DNA of 64,000 nucleotides from Knoxdaviesia capensis (lineage: Eukaryota > Ascomycota > Sordariomycetes > Microascales > Gondwanamycetaceae). Below the pieces are notes generated by a model that made no database searches, was not told where the DNA came from, and saw nothing but the letters and a program-made list of their open reading frames with translations. The translations under genes were made by a program, and so were the position numbers. Each line of letters opens with the position of its first letter. The first letter of the stretch is position 1. The DNA is taken from the NCBI GenBank assembly GCA_001510575.1, contig LNGK01000009.1, positions 248,001-312,000 of the forward strand. Direction: 5' to 3'. Shown here in pieces: positions 33,301 to 46,800 of the stretch.

Positions 33301-36300
33301 TCACCGCGCCATGATGCTCTTGTAGTACGCCACGCTCAAATCCACCGCGTTGCGCAGGTGCGCGTCCTCCGTCAACGGGAGCGCCAGGACCTTAGCCGCC
33401 AGCCCGCCCGACGCCAGAGCCCCGCCCGGCGCGCCGTGGTGACTGTCCGCCAGCCCGATCTCGCGCACCACCCGCGCAACCACGTCGCTCATCTCCGCCA
33501 CCGCCGCCACAATCGCCAGCCCGGCGTCGCCGGACGCCGCAGTGGTACTGCCGGTGCCGGTCGAGCTGGCTGCAGCGTCGCGCATCGCCGGGAGGCTGCC
33601 GAGCAGCTTGCGCACCACGGGCACGGGGACCGGCTCGTCGCGGGCCCGCAGGCCGACCACCGCCAGGAAATCCGCGTACACGTCGCCACCAAGCGCCCAT
33701 CCGGGGATCGCATCCTCGCGGCCGACAAAGCGCGCCCGGAGGGCCGCCAGAGTGCGGTAGTCGCGCTGCACAACTGCCCGCGGAGCCACCGCCTCGACAA
33801 ACCGCCGGTGCGCCTCGATGATCTGGCCTGCACGCACAAGCCGGTCGACCTCGGCCGCCGCATCGTGCCGCACACTGCGCTGGTACAGCGCCTGGGCCTC
33901 GAAGATCCACGCCGCCGGAATCTGCAGCGTCTGTGTCAGTGTCGTAAACGCGTCGTCGCTCATCTCGTCGCCGATATGGCCGGCGTGGCGGCACAGGTGG
34001 TCCTGGATCGCCCGCTGGCGCGCATCGGCATGGGTCAGGTGCAGGAGAACAAAAGTCGCCTCCAGCCAGCTGCCCTCAGCCACCAACTGCTCAGCAAACG
34101 ACATGGTCGCTGCGTCGGCCTTCTCCGCCGCCCGCGCTCCGAATCCGACCTTGCCGCTGGCCGTCAGCGCCTGGCCCAGCTGCCACGAGAGCCGCCAGTC
34201 CAGAGCGGAAAGCTGCGAGTTCTCCGGTCGAATGACCGCCTGCAAGTCCGTGAGATCGTCGGCATACAGCTGTAGCAGGCCCCAAAGAAGATCCTGTCGC
34301 TTGGCCTTGTCGGCGTCATCCCAGAGTGGCTGGATCGACTGCTTGGCGTACCAAGTCAGGGGAATCGGCTCGCGGTCCTGATCAATGTCCTCGTGGAACT
34401 TGCGCACAGCAATCGACACGTCGTCCTGTGCAGAAATGCTGTACCACAGACGCAGGCCGAACGCCTGCATCCAGTCGAGCGAGAACTTGCGCGAGATGAT
34501 AAACGACTCAATGCGGTCCTCCACCGGCACGCCCTTGCGGCCATCACAGACACACACATTGCCGCTGAGCATCTCATATATGGCGCGGATCGGATCAGAA
34601 AACTCCGAAAGCACATTCGCCGCCTGCCACTCCTTCAGCTGCTCGCGCATATCCTTCTTCGACGTCTCGTCCGTGCCGATCAGCGCCACCAGAGTGGCCA
34701 GGTGGAAGTTCTTGCCGTCAATGAGGTGCTTGCAGGCATCCTGCACCCGGTGGCCGGCCAGAGCCGCCACAGCGCGCATCTCACTAGACTTGGAGAATCC
34801 CACATCGGCTGAAGATGCCGCGGCGACCAGGTCCGTCCAGAACCGGGACAGCTTGGTCTTGCGCGCCGCCGACTCGGCCTCAGCCGTCGGGTTTCCGGGG
34901 AGATCGTCGAATAGAATTCCCGCCAACTCCCACACAAGGCGTTCATGCGTCGTCGATCGGTCGCTCGATGAACGGTCCTGGAACATGGCCTGCAAGTTCG
35001 GCAGCTGCAGCGATGCAAGCGGAACACCGTCCTGGAGTTGAATCTTGGTTAAGCGGATCTGCGTATGGAGCAGCTTGGCCGAGAGCTCGTTCGCGAACTT
35101 GACCATCCGCACTCCCGGCAGCTCCTTCATGAATCGCCGCTTCTGAACGACCACGTCTCCTTTATCTTCTCCGCCAAACGGCGCCGACAGCGACTGGCGC
35201 ATCGGCTTCGACACGGCAACGCCCTTCGAGGCGCTTCCGCTACCGCCCGAAATCATAAGGACTCCGTCCGGGCCCCATCGCGGTCGGCAACCCTTGGGCA
35301 TATCGGCTTCGGGAATATCGGTCGTCTTTTGCTGTCGTTGGTAAGGCCACTACAGAAGAAGAAAGAGAACAGAATTTAGCATTCGAAAATCAACATCACA
35401 GACAAGTTATTTCGGGGTGGAAAAACAGGGTTAATTGAATGGTGGCTTGCTAGAACACGAAGAAACTACCGGAAGTCCTGCAAAACGATTAAGGTACACG
35501 CAATAGCAAATTTCCGCCCATCCCCAGAATGCGCCCGTCCTCAAAAGATGGAAGCAAACAAATAGGGAAACCCAGAAAAAGAGGAGCAGTGGGAAGACAT
35601 CGAAGCTCCAACGGGGAAAAGACAACAAAGGGAGGAGAATGTCGAGAAAAGGGGAATGTAAAAAAAAAAAAAAGTGTGTCCTTCCGTCTAGCAAGCCACA
35701 CCAAGGGTAAGAGAACCACCAACCTGAAGAACCTCTTTCTTCTGCACACGGGCAGTAACAGCCGGCTCCGGGACGGCAGACGCCGCCGCCAGCTTCTTGT
35801 CGCCGCCGAAAAGCGACGCCATGAGATCAATGCTCGTCGCAAAGCCCGCCGCGCCGTTTGCGCCGCCACCGAGGGCAGCCGCACGCGGGCCGATGGACAT
35901 CGCCAACGCCGTCTTGGCATCGTTCGCATCGTCGCCGCCAAACATCGTGCTGGTACCAGACGCCTCCTGCTCCTTCAGCAAGGCGCGGTCACGCTTAACC
36001 GGGCTCACGGTACGCCGCAGCGTATCCGCCCAGTCGTTGCCGTCAGCCACATCCACGTGGATGGGCCCGGCCGTCTCCTTCAGCGCGCGCATCCGCGCGC
36101 GCAGAATACCGCCCGAGGTCTGCGGCACCACCGGCGACGCCGGGGCCGCCAAATCGTTGTTGATAGACGAGGTGTCATCGTTATCATGCTCCGCGGCTTG
36201 ATGCCGTCCAGGAAACGAACCCGTCATGTCTTCGTCCTCGGACGCCGCACATTCGGCACCATCAGCCATGTTGTCCTCAACAGACAGCACAAGCTGGTTC

Positions 36301-39300
36301 GCTGCCGAACCCACGGAGCTAACCCCTAAAAAAGACTGCTTTCCGTCAGCAGAAGCGGCCATGCGCGAGGCCGAGTAGTCAAACGCGCCGGGAAGGGCCC
36401 GACGCTTCGCGCGGAAGTCGAATGTGTCGTCGACATCGGAATCGGGGGTCGGCGATAGCTCGGAACCCGACTCGGCCCAGTCGGCATGGAGGGCTCCATT
36501 GGTGATGGCCCGCTTGGGGGTGGGCTCGCTATCCTCGGCGTCGCCATCTTCGTAGCCGGTGTTATCGGCCTCAGAGTCGTCGTCGTAATCGAGGCCGTAG
36601 GTAGTGAAGTGCTCGACCGAGAAAGTCCAGATACCTGAGCTCGGGTTGTAGTCCTCAAACGTGGTGTTCTCAATGCGCTTGAGGCGCTCAACATGCTTGG
36701 CAATGCGCTTCGGGTCGACTCCACCACGCTTATCGCGGCCACGGGGCCACGACTGCTCGAGAGAGATGCGCGAAGGCACGTTGAGGCCACGGCCAACCGG
36801 CGGCTTCTTAGCCGAGACCGGGTACACGGTGGCGGAACGGGGAACGAGAACAACAATGTTGTCAAACAGATCGTCAAGGTCGATGTTGCTCAGATCAACC
36901 GGAGCCTTGAACGCAATTTGGCCAACGTTGTCACGACCAACGATGAAGTCGGGAACGCTCTGGCGTTGCACGCGGTTGAGCGCCAGCAGCTCCTTCTTGG
37001 AAGGGCTCATCCAGTAGGCACCGGGAGACATGTCACGCGAGGTTTCAAGCGCATTAGGCGACTGAACGGCCTCCTCGTGCACAATCGCAAGCTCGTTGCC
37101 CTTGACCTGCTCCATCTCGGGGGCGGACGATCCGCTGCTGGCACTGGCCTTGGGGGTGGCATCGCTGCCCAGATTGATAGCAGTCTTCGACTTGATCATC
37201 GAAGAAGGCACAGAGCCGGAAATCGAAAGCGAAGACACGTCGGCAGAGTTAGAGCCGCTGTCGCCACCGGATCTTCCGTTGGGGGTCTCAACGCTGTCCT
37301 CGCCATCGACGTTGCTAGTATCAAAAGAAACGCGCTTTGAAAGCTTGCGGGCCGTGCTGCCTGCCTCGATCTGTAGCTTCTCCTTGTTTGGGGTCGAGAA
37401 CAGATCGCTGCGCAAATCGCGGTTGATAACCAGCTTCTTGGTACTGGCAGACGACGGGAAGAAGCGCCCGCTGGAGCCGGACGAAAACGCGCCAGGGGTG
37501 AGGATGCTATCCTCGGCGTTGAAGGTGCGGCGGAGGCTGTTGGTCGAAACGCTCTTGCTGAGGCCGCGGCTCAGGCTAGACTGGAGAAGGCTACGGTTCA
37601 GCGTGCCAGGGGTGCTAGCCACACTGGAGGGGCTGCCCGGAGTACCATAGGTGCTATACGAAAAGCCAAATCCGCGCTTCTGGGGAGTAGCATAGCGCGA
37701 CGAGGACGCCGGGTTGAGCTTGTACATCGGGAGCACGGCGCTCTTGCGCGGCTTGTTCTTTGACGACAACGGAGTGGCCAGCGGGCCGGGGTTAGCGACC
37801 TCGGCACCGCCCAGGTTGGAGAAAAGCGAAGGCGTTCCGTAGGCGTTGACATCATTGATGGAAGCGCTGAACGACTGGTTTGCGCTGTTGGCAAAGCCCT
37901 GGGGGTTTCCAAGGATCGATCCGAGAGGAGTTGCGCCCTGAGGCTGCTGCTGGACCGAAGCACCACCGAAGAGCGAGTTGTTCTGGGGCACGGAACCGCC
38001 GAAGAGAGAGTTACCCTGCTGTTGGGGCTGGCTGGCGCCAAACATGGAAGGCTTCGCCTGCTGTTGGCCGAAGAGGGAATTCTGGGCAGGAGCCTGAGTC
38101 TGAAGTCCTCCGCCAAAGAGGCCACCGGTGGCGCCAGTAGCTTGGGCAGGGGCACCACCGAAAAGCGATGTGCCCGTAGTCGTAGCGGCAGGTTTCGCGC
38201 CAAACAGAGAATTGGTAGGGGCAGCGGTGTTAGTGGCGCCGAAGCCAGTTCCAGTGTTAGATGTGCCAAAAAGGCCGCCACCAGTTCCAGCAGCGGGGGC
38301 AGCTTGTGTCGCAGCTCCAAACAAGCCACCACCAGGCTTGTTCTGGCCAAAGAGGCCGGCGCCAGCCTGTTGGGTATTCTGGGCGGCTCCAAAGCCGGTC
38401 TGGGCACCAGGTTGGGCGGCTCCGAAGAGGCCAGTGCCGGCGGTAGGTTGTTGGGCAGTCTGGCCAAAAAGGCCACCACCGGTGGTTCCGGTGGCTCCGA
38501 AGCCCGTGGAGCCGGTCTGGCCAAAGGCAGAAGTTCCGGTTCCGGGAGTCGCGGTGGCGCCGAAGCCGCCGAGGCCGGCAGGCTTGTTCTGGGCGGCACC
38601 GAAGAGGGAGTTGGTACCAGTTGCGGCAGTGTTGGCACCAAAGGCACCGCCGGTCCCGCCAAAGGCTGAGGTCGGGTTGTTGTTGGTGGCACCAAAGAGG
38701 GAGTTGGTCTGGCCGGTGGCGGCAGCGGGGGCACCAAACAGGCCACCAGTGGCAGCAGGCTTGTTCTGGCCAAAGAGGCCACCCGAGCCACCAAAGGCAG
38801 AGGTGCCAGCACCAGTCTGGCCAAATCCAGTAGTACCAGTGGTCTGGTTATTCGCACCGCCGCCAAAGAGGGATCCTCCGGTAGCACCACCACCGAAAGC
38901 ACTAGTTGTGCCAGTGGCTGCGGGCTGGCCAAAGCCGGTTGCGCCGCCACCAAATCCGGAGCTCACGCCAAAGGCGCCAGCACCAGTAGCATTTCCGTGA
39001 CGGCGACCCTGGGCATAATCGGCCAACCGGAGCTCGTCCGAAGACCACTTCTTGTACTGTTCTTGGAAAAGGATGTTCTGGAAGGCATTTTGTTGCGAGG
39101 TGGTACCCTCCTTTTCAGTGTAGGCCTGGAAGGGCGTGACGGCAGTTCCAGGCGGGTCGCCGGTGGCTCCTCCAATTCCGGGATTGTTCGTGGCTCCGAA
39201 GCCGCTAGCCGCCGGAGTGCCGCCAAACATGGATCCCGTTCCGGTGGAGGCGGGGGTTCCAAAGCCGGAGGGCTTGGCCGCGCCGAAGAGGCCAGTTCCG

Positions 39301-40334
39301 GTTGTACCGGCGCCAAATGAAGAACCGGCATTGTTCGCGGTCGCTCCAAAGCCGCCAAAGGTGTTGTTCGTGGTAGTGGCACCGCCGCCGAAGAGGCCAC
39401 CGCCGGTGGCAGTGGTAGACGCGCCGAAAGCAGGCTTAGCAGCGCCAAAGCCGGTGTTTGAGGTACCGAAGCCACCTAGAAGAAGAGAAGGAGCGTTAGT
39501 AGTTAGCATGAGTGGGTGTATGGACTTGGTGGGCGGATGTTTGGTGTTAAAGAGTAAAAAGGGGCAGCGGAAAAGGAAGTGAAAAGCAGAGTAGAAAGAC
39601 TAGGTTGTTGCCAAAGCGCTCAGTACGACTCTGGTGTTTGAAAGTTGTGTCACAACATCATCGTCTCTCCCCTCTTGCCCTTTCTGTCTCTCTCTCTCTC
39701 TCTCTCTCATTCTCTGGGATCGATCGAAAAGACGAAGAGACCAGCAGACGAAGAGCAAGTCGCGATGTTCGAGCACAGGCGAACAAGACACAGAAGAACG
39801 CAAAAGAAGCCAGGAGACAAAATGGCGGGCTGATGAAAACAAGAGAGTGGGTGGGTGTCTCTCTCTCTTCGTGATGCAAAGATCGAGGATCCTCCATCTT
39901 CCAAGTGCTGCTCACCTCCTGTCGGGCCGAAGCTTGATGAAGCCGCGGTGTTGCCAAAAAGACCGCCACCAGTGGCAGTGGCAGTATTGTTTCCGGCGCC
40001 AAAAGCACTGGTCGTATTTGTTCCGAAGGCTGGAAGAGATAGCAGAGAGACAAGGGGAGCGAGGAGGGGTTTCGAGACACATTAGGACGGTTGGCCACAG
40101 ACGAGAGTCGGCGATATATGCATCTAGAGGGCCATATGCACATAGCGAGGCATATGGCCATCACGGCGTCCCTGGCCACAAAACGACGAGAGTACGAAAA
40201 CGAAAGAAAGAAAAGTGATGCTTACCACTTGGAGTGTTGTTGTTGTTTGTACCAAACCCGCCAAAGCCGGAGGTTTGATTGGTGGACTGGCCGAAGCCAG
40301 TTCCCGAGGTACCGAAGCCCCCGCCGAACGACAT
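33301..40334 (-). CDS. NUP145: Nup98-Nup96 nucleoporin precursor (yeast Nup145-type, SONB-like)
   Basis: Nuclear pore precursor that cleaves itself into an FG nucleoporin (Nup98) and a scaffold Y-complex subunit (Nup96). Exons on the minus strand: 40334-40226, 40029-39916, 39475-35724 and 35349-33301, giving 2007 aa with consistent phases. The start MSFGGGFGTSGTGFG is typical. Residues 1-700 carry many FG and GLFG repeats. A GLEBS-like Gle2/Rae1-binding segment at about 190-235 ends ELRLADYAQGRR. The autoproteolytic domain is at about 890-1031, with the cut expected in VEHFTTYGLDY between Phe1031 and Thr1032. Nup96 fills the rest (PKGCRPRWGPDGVL onward) and is helical. The last intron (35350-35723, 374 nt) and second intron (39476-39915, 440 nt) are long for this genome. 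No start codon separates the two halves, so one fused gene is the simplest reading. Confidence 0.94.
39686..39709. repeat. (TC)n microsatellite within a NUP98-NUP96 intron
   Basis: About a dozen CT dinucleotides inside the long second intron of the nucleoporin gene. On the coding strand it reads as (GA)n. Confidence 0.85.
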
Positions 40335-42274
40335 GGCTGTGGTACCGGCAGCGAACGGAGCTGCGGGTGGGGGTTAACGTGAAGAGAGGTTAAAGGTGTA
40401 TCAAAGAGAGAAGGAAGCTGTGTCGTGGGCGTCAAGCATTAGGAGACCTCGAGGAAGAGTCGAGAGTCGAGAGTCGCGGGCCGCAGTCGGGCTCGTGAGA
40501 TGCGGAAAAGGAAGGAATCCTCAAGTCGGCAATCGCGGTTCGAGTCGATGCAGAGTGAGAAAAGACAAAGGAGACGATGACGGTTCTGATGATGTCTTGA
40601 TTAGGAGGAGAGAAGAGGCGCGCGCATCAAATGCTCTAGCAAAGGGGAAGAAATACTGGGCGTTAGCGAGAGTCGCAACTCGATGATACTACGGGCCTGA
40701 CGCGTCAATGGTGATGCATCAGCACTCGCCAGACGACAGAAGACTCCGGATCACGCCGTGATGCAGTCGAGTCGCGGTTGATGGAGGTTGAACCTGCTTT
40801 CGAAGTCGGGCTGCAGAAGCGCGCGTCCACGATATATGAGGGAACCAGGGGAGGGGAGCACACCAAGAGGAGATGAGAGAAAGTACTAACCAAAATGGAG
40901 ATTAATGGTGAATGTATGGAAAAGGGGAAGAAAAAGAAAGAGAGGGAAGAAATACAAACCACAAGAAGAGAAAGGTAGTGATGCTTTTATTTAGATTTTA
41001 ATAGTTGACAAAATATTGAGAGCAAAAGAAAGGAAGGTTCGAAGAAAAAAAAAATAAACCATTACAGGTTGAGAAGGAGCAGCCCAAAATTCGTTCCTGC
41101 CTTTTTTCCGCTCGAAATTTTGGCTCTAACTATCTATACACAATGTCCATATTCATTCGGGCTACATATAAATTATACAAAAGGGCTGCCAGGCTGAACA
41201 GTAGGCCAAGTCAATGCTAGCTTTTGATTGGATGGACCTGTGAATTGTCCAATAGGAGTGCTCCATTCTGTACCTGAGCACTGAGTCACTGCTGCCTGTA
41301 CGGGCGCCTAAAAGGTACCTCAGCTACAGGTACCTCCTTACACACCTGAAGCTGGGACTGTAGATATGCGCTGGGCACCAAGAAAAAGCGAAGAGATCAA
41401 GACGAAAGTGATGCTTGAAGATGGCAGTAAACGGTAAATGTGAGCACTTCCCAGCGGAACTTTCAGTTGCATATGTACAGCCTCAAATAAAGCGTCTTTG
41501 TCGAGTCGTATGCGGTCAAAATCTCCTGGCACGAACGCAGCTCCAGCTTCCAGAAGCTATCGAAGCCCCGTTATGTAAGCGGCTGCTGACTAACGCGGCG
41601 CGTCAAGTTCAACGCGATTCTGGAACCCTTGTTTCTTGTGTTGGTCCCAGTCTATCGTCGGCGCTTCACTTCTGCTTTTCAGCACGACATCTCTTCTCTT
41701 GAAAATCGGCTTCGTTTCTGTGGCACGTGAATTTCTCTCTCTTCCAACCCACTCTCCTCTCCCATTTGATCTCTTTACTTCTCTTTGTCCTGCACCTCTG
41801 CCCACGAGTCTTGCGACCTGCGTGTCTCACTCCGTCCATCTCATCTGCTATTCCAACCCACCTGGTGTTTTTTTTTTCTTGTTTTTGTCTCGGTCACCTG
41901 CAGGTATTGCAGCCTTCTTTTTCTCCTATCTTTTCTTTGCGCACGCGTGTGGGATTGTTTTGCTTTTTTCCGGTGTGGCATTTGCTGTGGCTATCCGTGG
42001 CTTAGGCTGAATTGTGGGTGGCCTTTTCTGTATCTGCCGTTGTTGTGCCACCAGCCATTAACAGGATACATTCACCTGCGACAGCCTTACATTCTAGGAT
42101 ATCTTCTGCTTTGTTGCCCAGTTCGGTCCTGGTCTGTTCAGCCAACCTTCTCCTGCTTCGTCAACTCCCTACGATCGCGATCCTGCGCATCTTGCGCCGC
42201 CTCTTCACATCGACTCGCGCCGAGCAATCCAACCTCCTCCCTCCCTTCCACCCCCACACACCCGCCCATTCACA
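40335..42274. promoter_or_regulatory. Divergent intergenic region between NUP98-NUP96 and CDC31
   Basis: Almost 2 kb between opposite start codons. From 40,350 to about 41,080 it is purine-rich on the plus strand (leader side of the nucleoporin gene). From about 41,640 to 42,270 it is pyrimidine-rich (leader side of the centrin gene). Both ATTGG and CCAAT occur between 41,220 and 41,260, and two GGTACCT copies lie near 41,315-41,337. A splice-acceptor-like CACCCGCAG just before the nucleoporin ATG hints at an intron in its 5' leader. Confidence 0.4.
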
Positions 42275-42949
42275 ATGGCCCACCACCGCGATGCCGGTCG
42301 CGTGTCGTTTCAGATCCGCGACGGGTACGGCCGGCCAGCCCCGGAGTTGCAGGAGTCCCCGTTAATAGAGTCGCAGAAGGTGACGGAGGACCAGAGAGCC
42401 GAAATTGCCCAAGCAGTACGTCCAATGCCCCGCGTCTGCAGTCTTCTGTGTGTCGTGTAACCTCCTAACACTCCAGTACAGTTTGATCTCTTTGACCAAG
42501 ACCACGACGGCTTCCTCGACTACCACGAATTCCGCTTCGGCCTGAAAACCCTCGGCTTCGACCTCGAGAAAGCCCGCGTATACGACCTGCTGACCACCAA
42601 GGGCGTGCCCCCGCCGTGGCACCCGCCCAACGAGCCGTGTCCCGGCCCGAGTCTGCGGATCACCGCTGCCGTGTTCGACGAGGTGGCGTCCGCGCTGATT
42701 GCCAGCCGCGACCCGCGCGAAGATCTTGCGCGTGCATTCGACATGTTTGACGTGGACAACGACGGCCTGATCTCGCTGAACGACCTGCGCCAGGTCAACC
42801 AGTCGATCAAGCAGGGCACTTCGGCAACGGATTCCGACATGGCGAACATGATTGCCCAGGCTGATCTGACGGGCAAGGGCGGAGTGAACCGGGACGAGTT
42901 TATCGATATGATGATCGCGGCAAAACGGAGGAGGGGCTATGGCAAGTGA
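42275..42949 (+). CDS. CDC31: Centrin/Cdc31-like EF-hand protein
   Basis: Small calcium-binding protein of spindle pole bodies; Cdc31 also acts in mRNA export and DNA repair complexes. Exons 42275-42415 and 42482-42949 give 202 aa. EF-hand 1 is canonical (DQDHDGFLDYHEF), followed by the centrin motif LKTLGFDLEKA. EF-hand 2 is replaced by a Pro-rich insert (TTKGVPPPWHPPNEPCPGPS) before the centrin helix. EF-hand 3 is canonical (DVDNDGLISLNDL). EF-hand 4 (DLTGKGGVNRDEF) lacks some liganding Asp residues. The C-terminal tail is basic. LASRDPREDLARAFDMFD-type sequence resembles the RDP motif of Cdc31. Calmodulin is unlikely because of the insert, the N-terminal extension and the tail. Confidence 0.88.
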
Positions 42950-43858
42950 AGTCGCGGTGGCTTATAGTGGTTGTGTACTCGTCCTGTCTTTCAATAGCGT
43001 CGAAAGCTTTGTTTAGTGTGTTCGTTTTCGCAATTCAGCTCAAGGGTTCTCTGCTTCACCGTTTGATTTCGTGACTGGTTCCGAGAAAGAAGTCGTATAC
43101 TGTGTGCTCTGTGTATGTTCTACCACGTATCAACCTGTATGACTTGCTGGGCCTGTTTTGGTTTCGCTACTGACTCCTTTGGCCTATATTAACATATCAA
43201 GTTACATCATAGCTCAATATGTCGACAGGTCAGTTCTCAGAGTGCTCGTAGCAAATGGGCAGCTGGGGGGTGCTGGGGTTAGATGCGTCCGTGTCTATAC
43301 GTCGAGCAACTCAGGTGGCAACCCTAACCCTAGCCAACACGGTTCATCACCGGCTAAACTGCACACACCTTCATTTTGGAGGGGGAGCTCACATCTCTTG
43401 TGGAATCTTGATCTTTCAACTCTCCAACTTCATGATCGTGTGCTTTTTCTTTTTCAACCTTGCATCTCTTTATATCTCTCATCTTCAGAGGGGTATACTA
43501 GAATCAAGTCACTGATTGACTCGTTCTATTGCTATTTCCCCTCATATACTCTCACACACAAGCTCCCTTGCTCCATATGCATACGATCCCCAGATTCATC
43601 AAACGCGCGTGTCACGTCCCACAAGCTTAAGCTGGCGCATGGGCGGGCGCAAAACAGCTTCAGTCAGTCTGAAGACCGGAAGAGCACCGGGAAAACAAGC
43701 GAATGCCGGGTTCTTTAGATAGCTAATACACCATCTCGTATCGCCATATCATTTTTCGTCTTCTCTCTGTCCCTCTCCCTCTCCCTCTCTCCCTCTCTAT
43801 CTCTATCTCTCTCTATCTCTATCTCTCTCTTCTCGATAATGCCCACCGCGTGCCCACT
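42950..43858. other. Intergenic region between CDC31 and PAN2
   Basis: About 900 bp, presumably the 3' flank of CDC31 and the PAN2 promoter. A telomere-like CCCTAACCCTA occurs at about 43,323. No gene is recognised. Confidence 0.5.
43760..43834 (+). repeat. CT-rich microsatellite directly upstream of PAN2
   Basis: About 75 nt of nearly pure C/T (CTCCCT and CTATCT units) ending 25 nt before the PAN2 start codon. CT tracts near transcription starts are common in fungal promoters. Confidence 0.8.
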
Positions 43859-46800
43859 ATGGACTCCGACTGGGATGAAGTATGCACATCTCTCCTTCAT
43901 GCTGCTACTAGGACTACCAGTACACCCACATGAGGTTTATATACTGACTAGCAATGTCCGGATCTCTCCGTACTAGGTTTCCCGCATCCCGTTCCCTCCA
44001 GGGCTGGGCAACATCCCGACACCCCTCACCTGTATGACGTTCGACAACACACAAGAACTGCTATGGACTGGTAACTCGCAAGTACGGATGACGACGACCC
44101 GATACCCTTTGCTATTTTCTTTTGTGCTGGAACTTTATGGGCGTGTTGCTGATACAAACTCCTTAGGGCCGGGTAACATCGTTCTTCGGCCCCGATCTTC
44201 GGCGGTACTCGTCGTTCATGATCCACTCGGCGGCCGAAGGTGCCGTCCGCCAGATCATCGTCACCGACAAGGGCGTACTAGCTCTCGGACCTCAAAATGT
44301 TCACCTAGCCAGCCGGAAAGGACCGGCAATATGGCACTTGACGTAATACCGCGCCCTCCTCACTGCTTGTTATGGCGTTACTCTGACACAGATCTGTTCT
44401 CTTTTCAAGGCACGAATCCCTCGCCGACCTCTACTGCATGTGCCTGACTTCCCGCGGAGCGAACAACGAACTCATCGTCGCCGGAAACCAGCCGACCATT
44501 GTGGTGATCGACAGCGCGAAGGGCGAGGTCGTGCGCCAGGTACCGACCGAGCACCAGTACCGCATGATGAAGCGCAGCCGGTACATCTGCGCGGCGACCG
44601 ACGGCGGCACGGTGCACCTGCTGGACCCGCAGACGCTGGCGGTGGTCAAGATCTGGAACGCGCACTCGGCGCTGGTGTGCGACATGGACGCGCAGCACGA
44701 CTGCATCGTCACGTGCGGCTTCTCGCTGCGGCCGGGACACAACTGGATGCGCGATCCGTTTTTGAACGTGTTTGATATCAAGAAGATGACGTCGACCCCG
44801 CCGATTGCCTTTCCCGCAGGCGCGGCGTTTGTGCGTATGCATCCGCTGATGTCGACCACGAGCATCGTCGTGTCTCAAAAGGGACAGATGCACCTGGTTG
44901 ACCTGGTCAACCCAAACTCGAGCAATAATGTGCGCCAGGCCAAGACACTGTCGTACCTGACCACCTTTGAGATTGCGCCGTCGGGCGAGGCTCTGGCCCT
45001 GGTTGACGGCGACGGCATTATTCACCTCTGGGGATCGCCGTCCAAGGTGCACTTTGCCAAGTTTACCCCGACCGAGTTTGCCATGTCGGAGGAGGAGGAT
45101 CTGCAGCTACAACACCAGATTGACTGGTCCCCGGAGTCGTATGTCCACCTCTCGCCCCGAACTAACTCTATATTGTTCTTTTGGTACTAACCCCCCCTCA
45201 GCCCGCTTAACCTCATCGGCATGCCCTACTACCGCGACGTCCTTCTATCCGCGTGGCCCTCGTTGGTGTGCGACGCCGGCGGCCCTCCCGTCAAATACGA
45301 CCCGCAGTACCTCTCAACCCTAACCATGACGGACTTTGGTCGCTACGGCCGAAACACGAGCGGCCTGCGGCGCAACCAGATCGAAAACACCCGACGTGAC
45401 GTACAGCCCGGTGAGAGTACCGGAAACGGCGATTTGGGGACGGTCGGCGGTATTCAGGCGCCCAAGTTCCTGAGCGAGAAGGCACGCGAGTCGCCAGCCG
45501 CCGCCGCCGCGGCTGCTGCTGCAGCGTCGGCGGCATCGGCGGGTGTCGAAGGCAGCGCGGCTTCCGGGTCGGATGTTCCGGCTATGTACCGGCATGTCGA
45601 GATCAAGTACAGCAAGTTTGGAGTGGATGACTTTGACTTTGGGTACGTTGCGCTTGTTTCCATATGACGGGTTCAAAGGGCCACAACTAACGAACACCAG
45701 CTTCTACAACAAAACTAAATTCTCCGGGCTGGAAACGCATATCCCCAGCTCGTACGCCAATGCGCTACTCCAGCTTCTGCACTACACACCCATCGTGCGC
45801 AACTTTGCCTTACGCCACACGGCCACCCCGTGCATTGATGAGCAGTGCCTGCTGTGCGAACTGGGCTTCCTGAGCGACATGCTGCAGAAGGCTGACGGAT
45901 CAGTCTGCCACGCGACAAATATGCTGAAAGTGCTTACGCACTTACCGCAGGCGGCGGCTCTGGGGCTGCTGGAAGACGATACGGTGCGTGGTGCGGCATC
46001 GGCTGGTTCGGGCTCCGGCGGCGGATCTGGAGCTGTTGCTGCGGCTGCGGCATCGGCAGGCGGCGGGAGCAGTGTGATGCTGCAGTCGCTCACACGGTTC
46101 TTGCTCGACAAGTTTGTGGCGGACTACGCCACGATGATCAACCACGCGAACCCGATGGTGCACGTGTTTGGCACGGAGGCGACGTCAAGCTTGCGGTGCA
46201 CGCAGTGCAAGAGCGAGCAGACGCGGCCGGGCTCGTCCCTTGCGATCGAAATGCTGTACCCCGAGCCCGGTGCCGGGGGAGGAATCCCTGGCGGTATGCC
46301 TGGCCCTGGTGGTCGGATGGCCGCCGGGGGAAAACCTGGTCACCATGGCCACCACCCCCATGCTGGACAGGCGCAGCGCGGCGGGGCAGCGACGTTCTCG
46401 ACATTGCTCAAGGCCAGCATGGAGCGCGAGACCAAGGCCAAGGGGTGGTGCAACCGGTGCCAGCGGTACCAGACCCTGGCTACACGCAAGGCGGTGGCGG
46501 GACTGCCCGCGGTGATGATGGTCAACGCGGCGATCACGTCGCCGGATCACCGGCAGTACTGGCTCATGCGCGGGTTCCTGCCGGAGGAGATTGGCGTGGT
46601 GGTGGAGGCGGGCCAGGTGTTTTGCTTCGAGGGCGACGAGCTGCGGGCGCGCATTGAGCAGGGCGTGCCGAATCTGGTGGTGTACTCGCTGATCGGCGCG
46701 GCTTTGTCTATTGAAGGCGGCGGAGCTGGGGCGGGCCAGAAGCCGCACTTGGTGGCGATGGTTGATGGTGAGTGTTTCCGCGCTTTCAGAGCCATTTGTG

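Noticed and set aside
35349..35723. NUP98 and NUP96 as two separate genes
   Set aside because: Splicing at 35,723/35,350 keeps the frame, no promoter-like region or suitable upstream start codon is seen, and the autoproteolytic domain needs a downstream partner.
37598..39000. Very long Pro/Ala/Leu-rich frames over the NUP98 repeats on both strands
   Set aside because: These are shadows created by the repetitive GGLFG coding sequence; the in-phase minus-strand frame explains the region.
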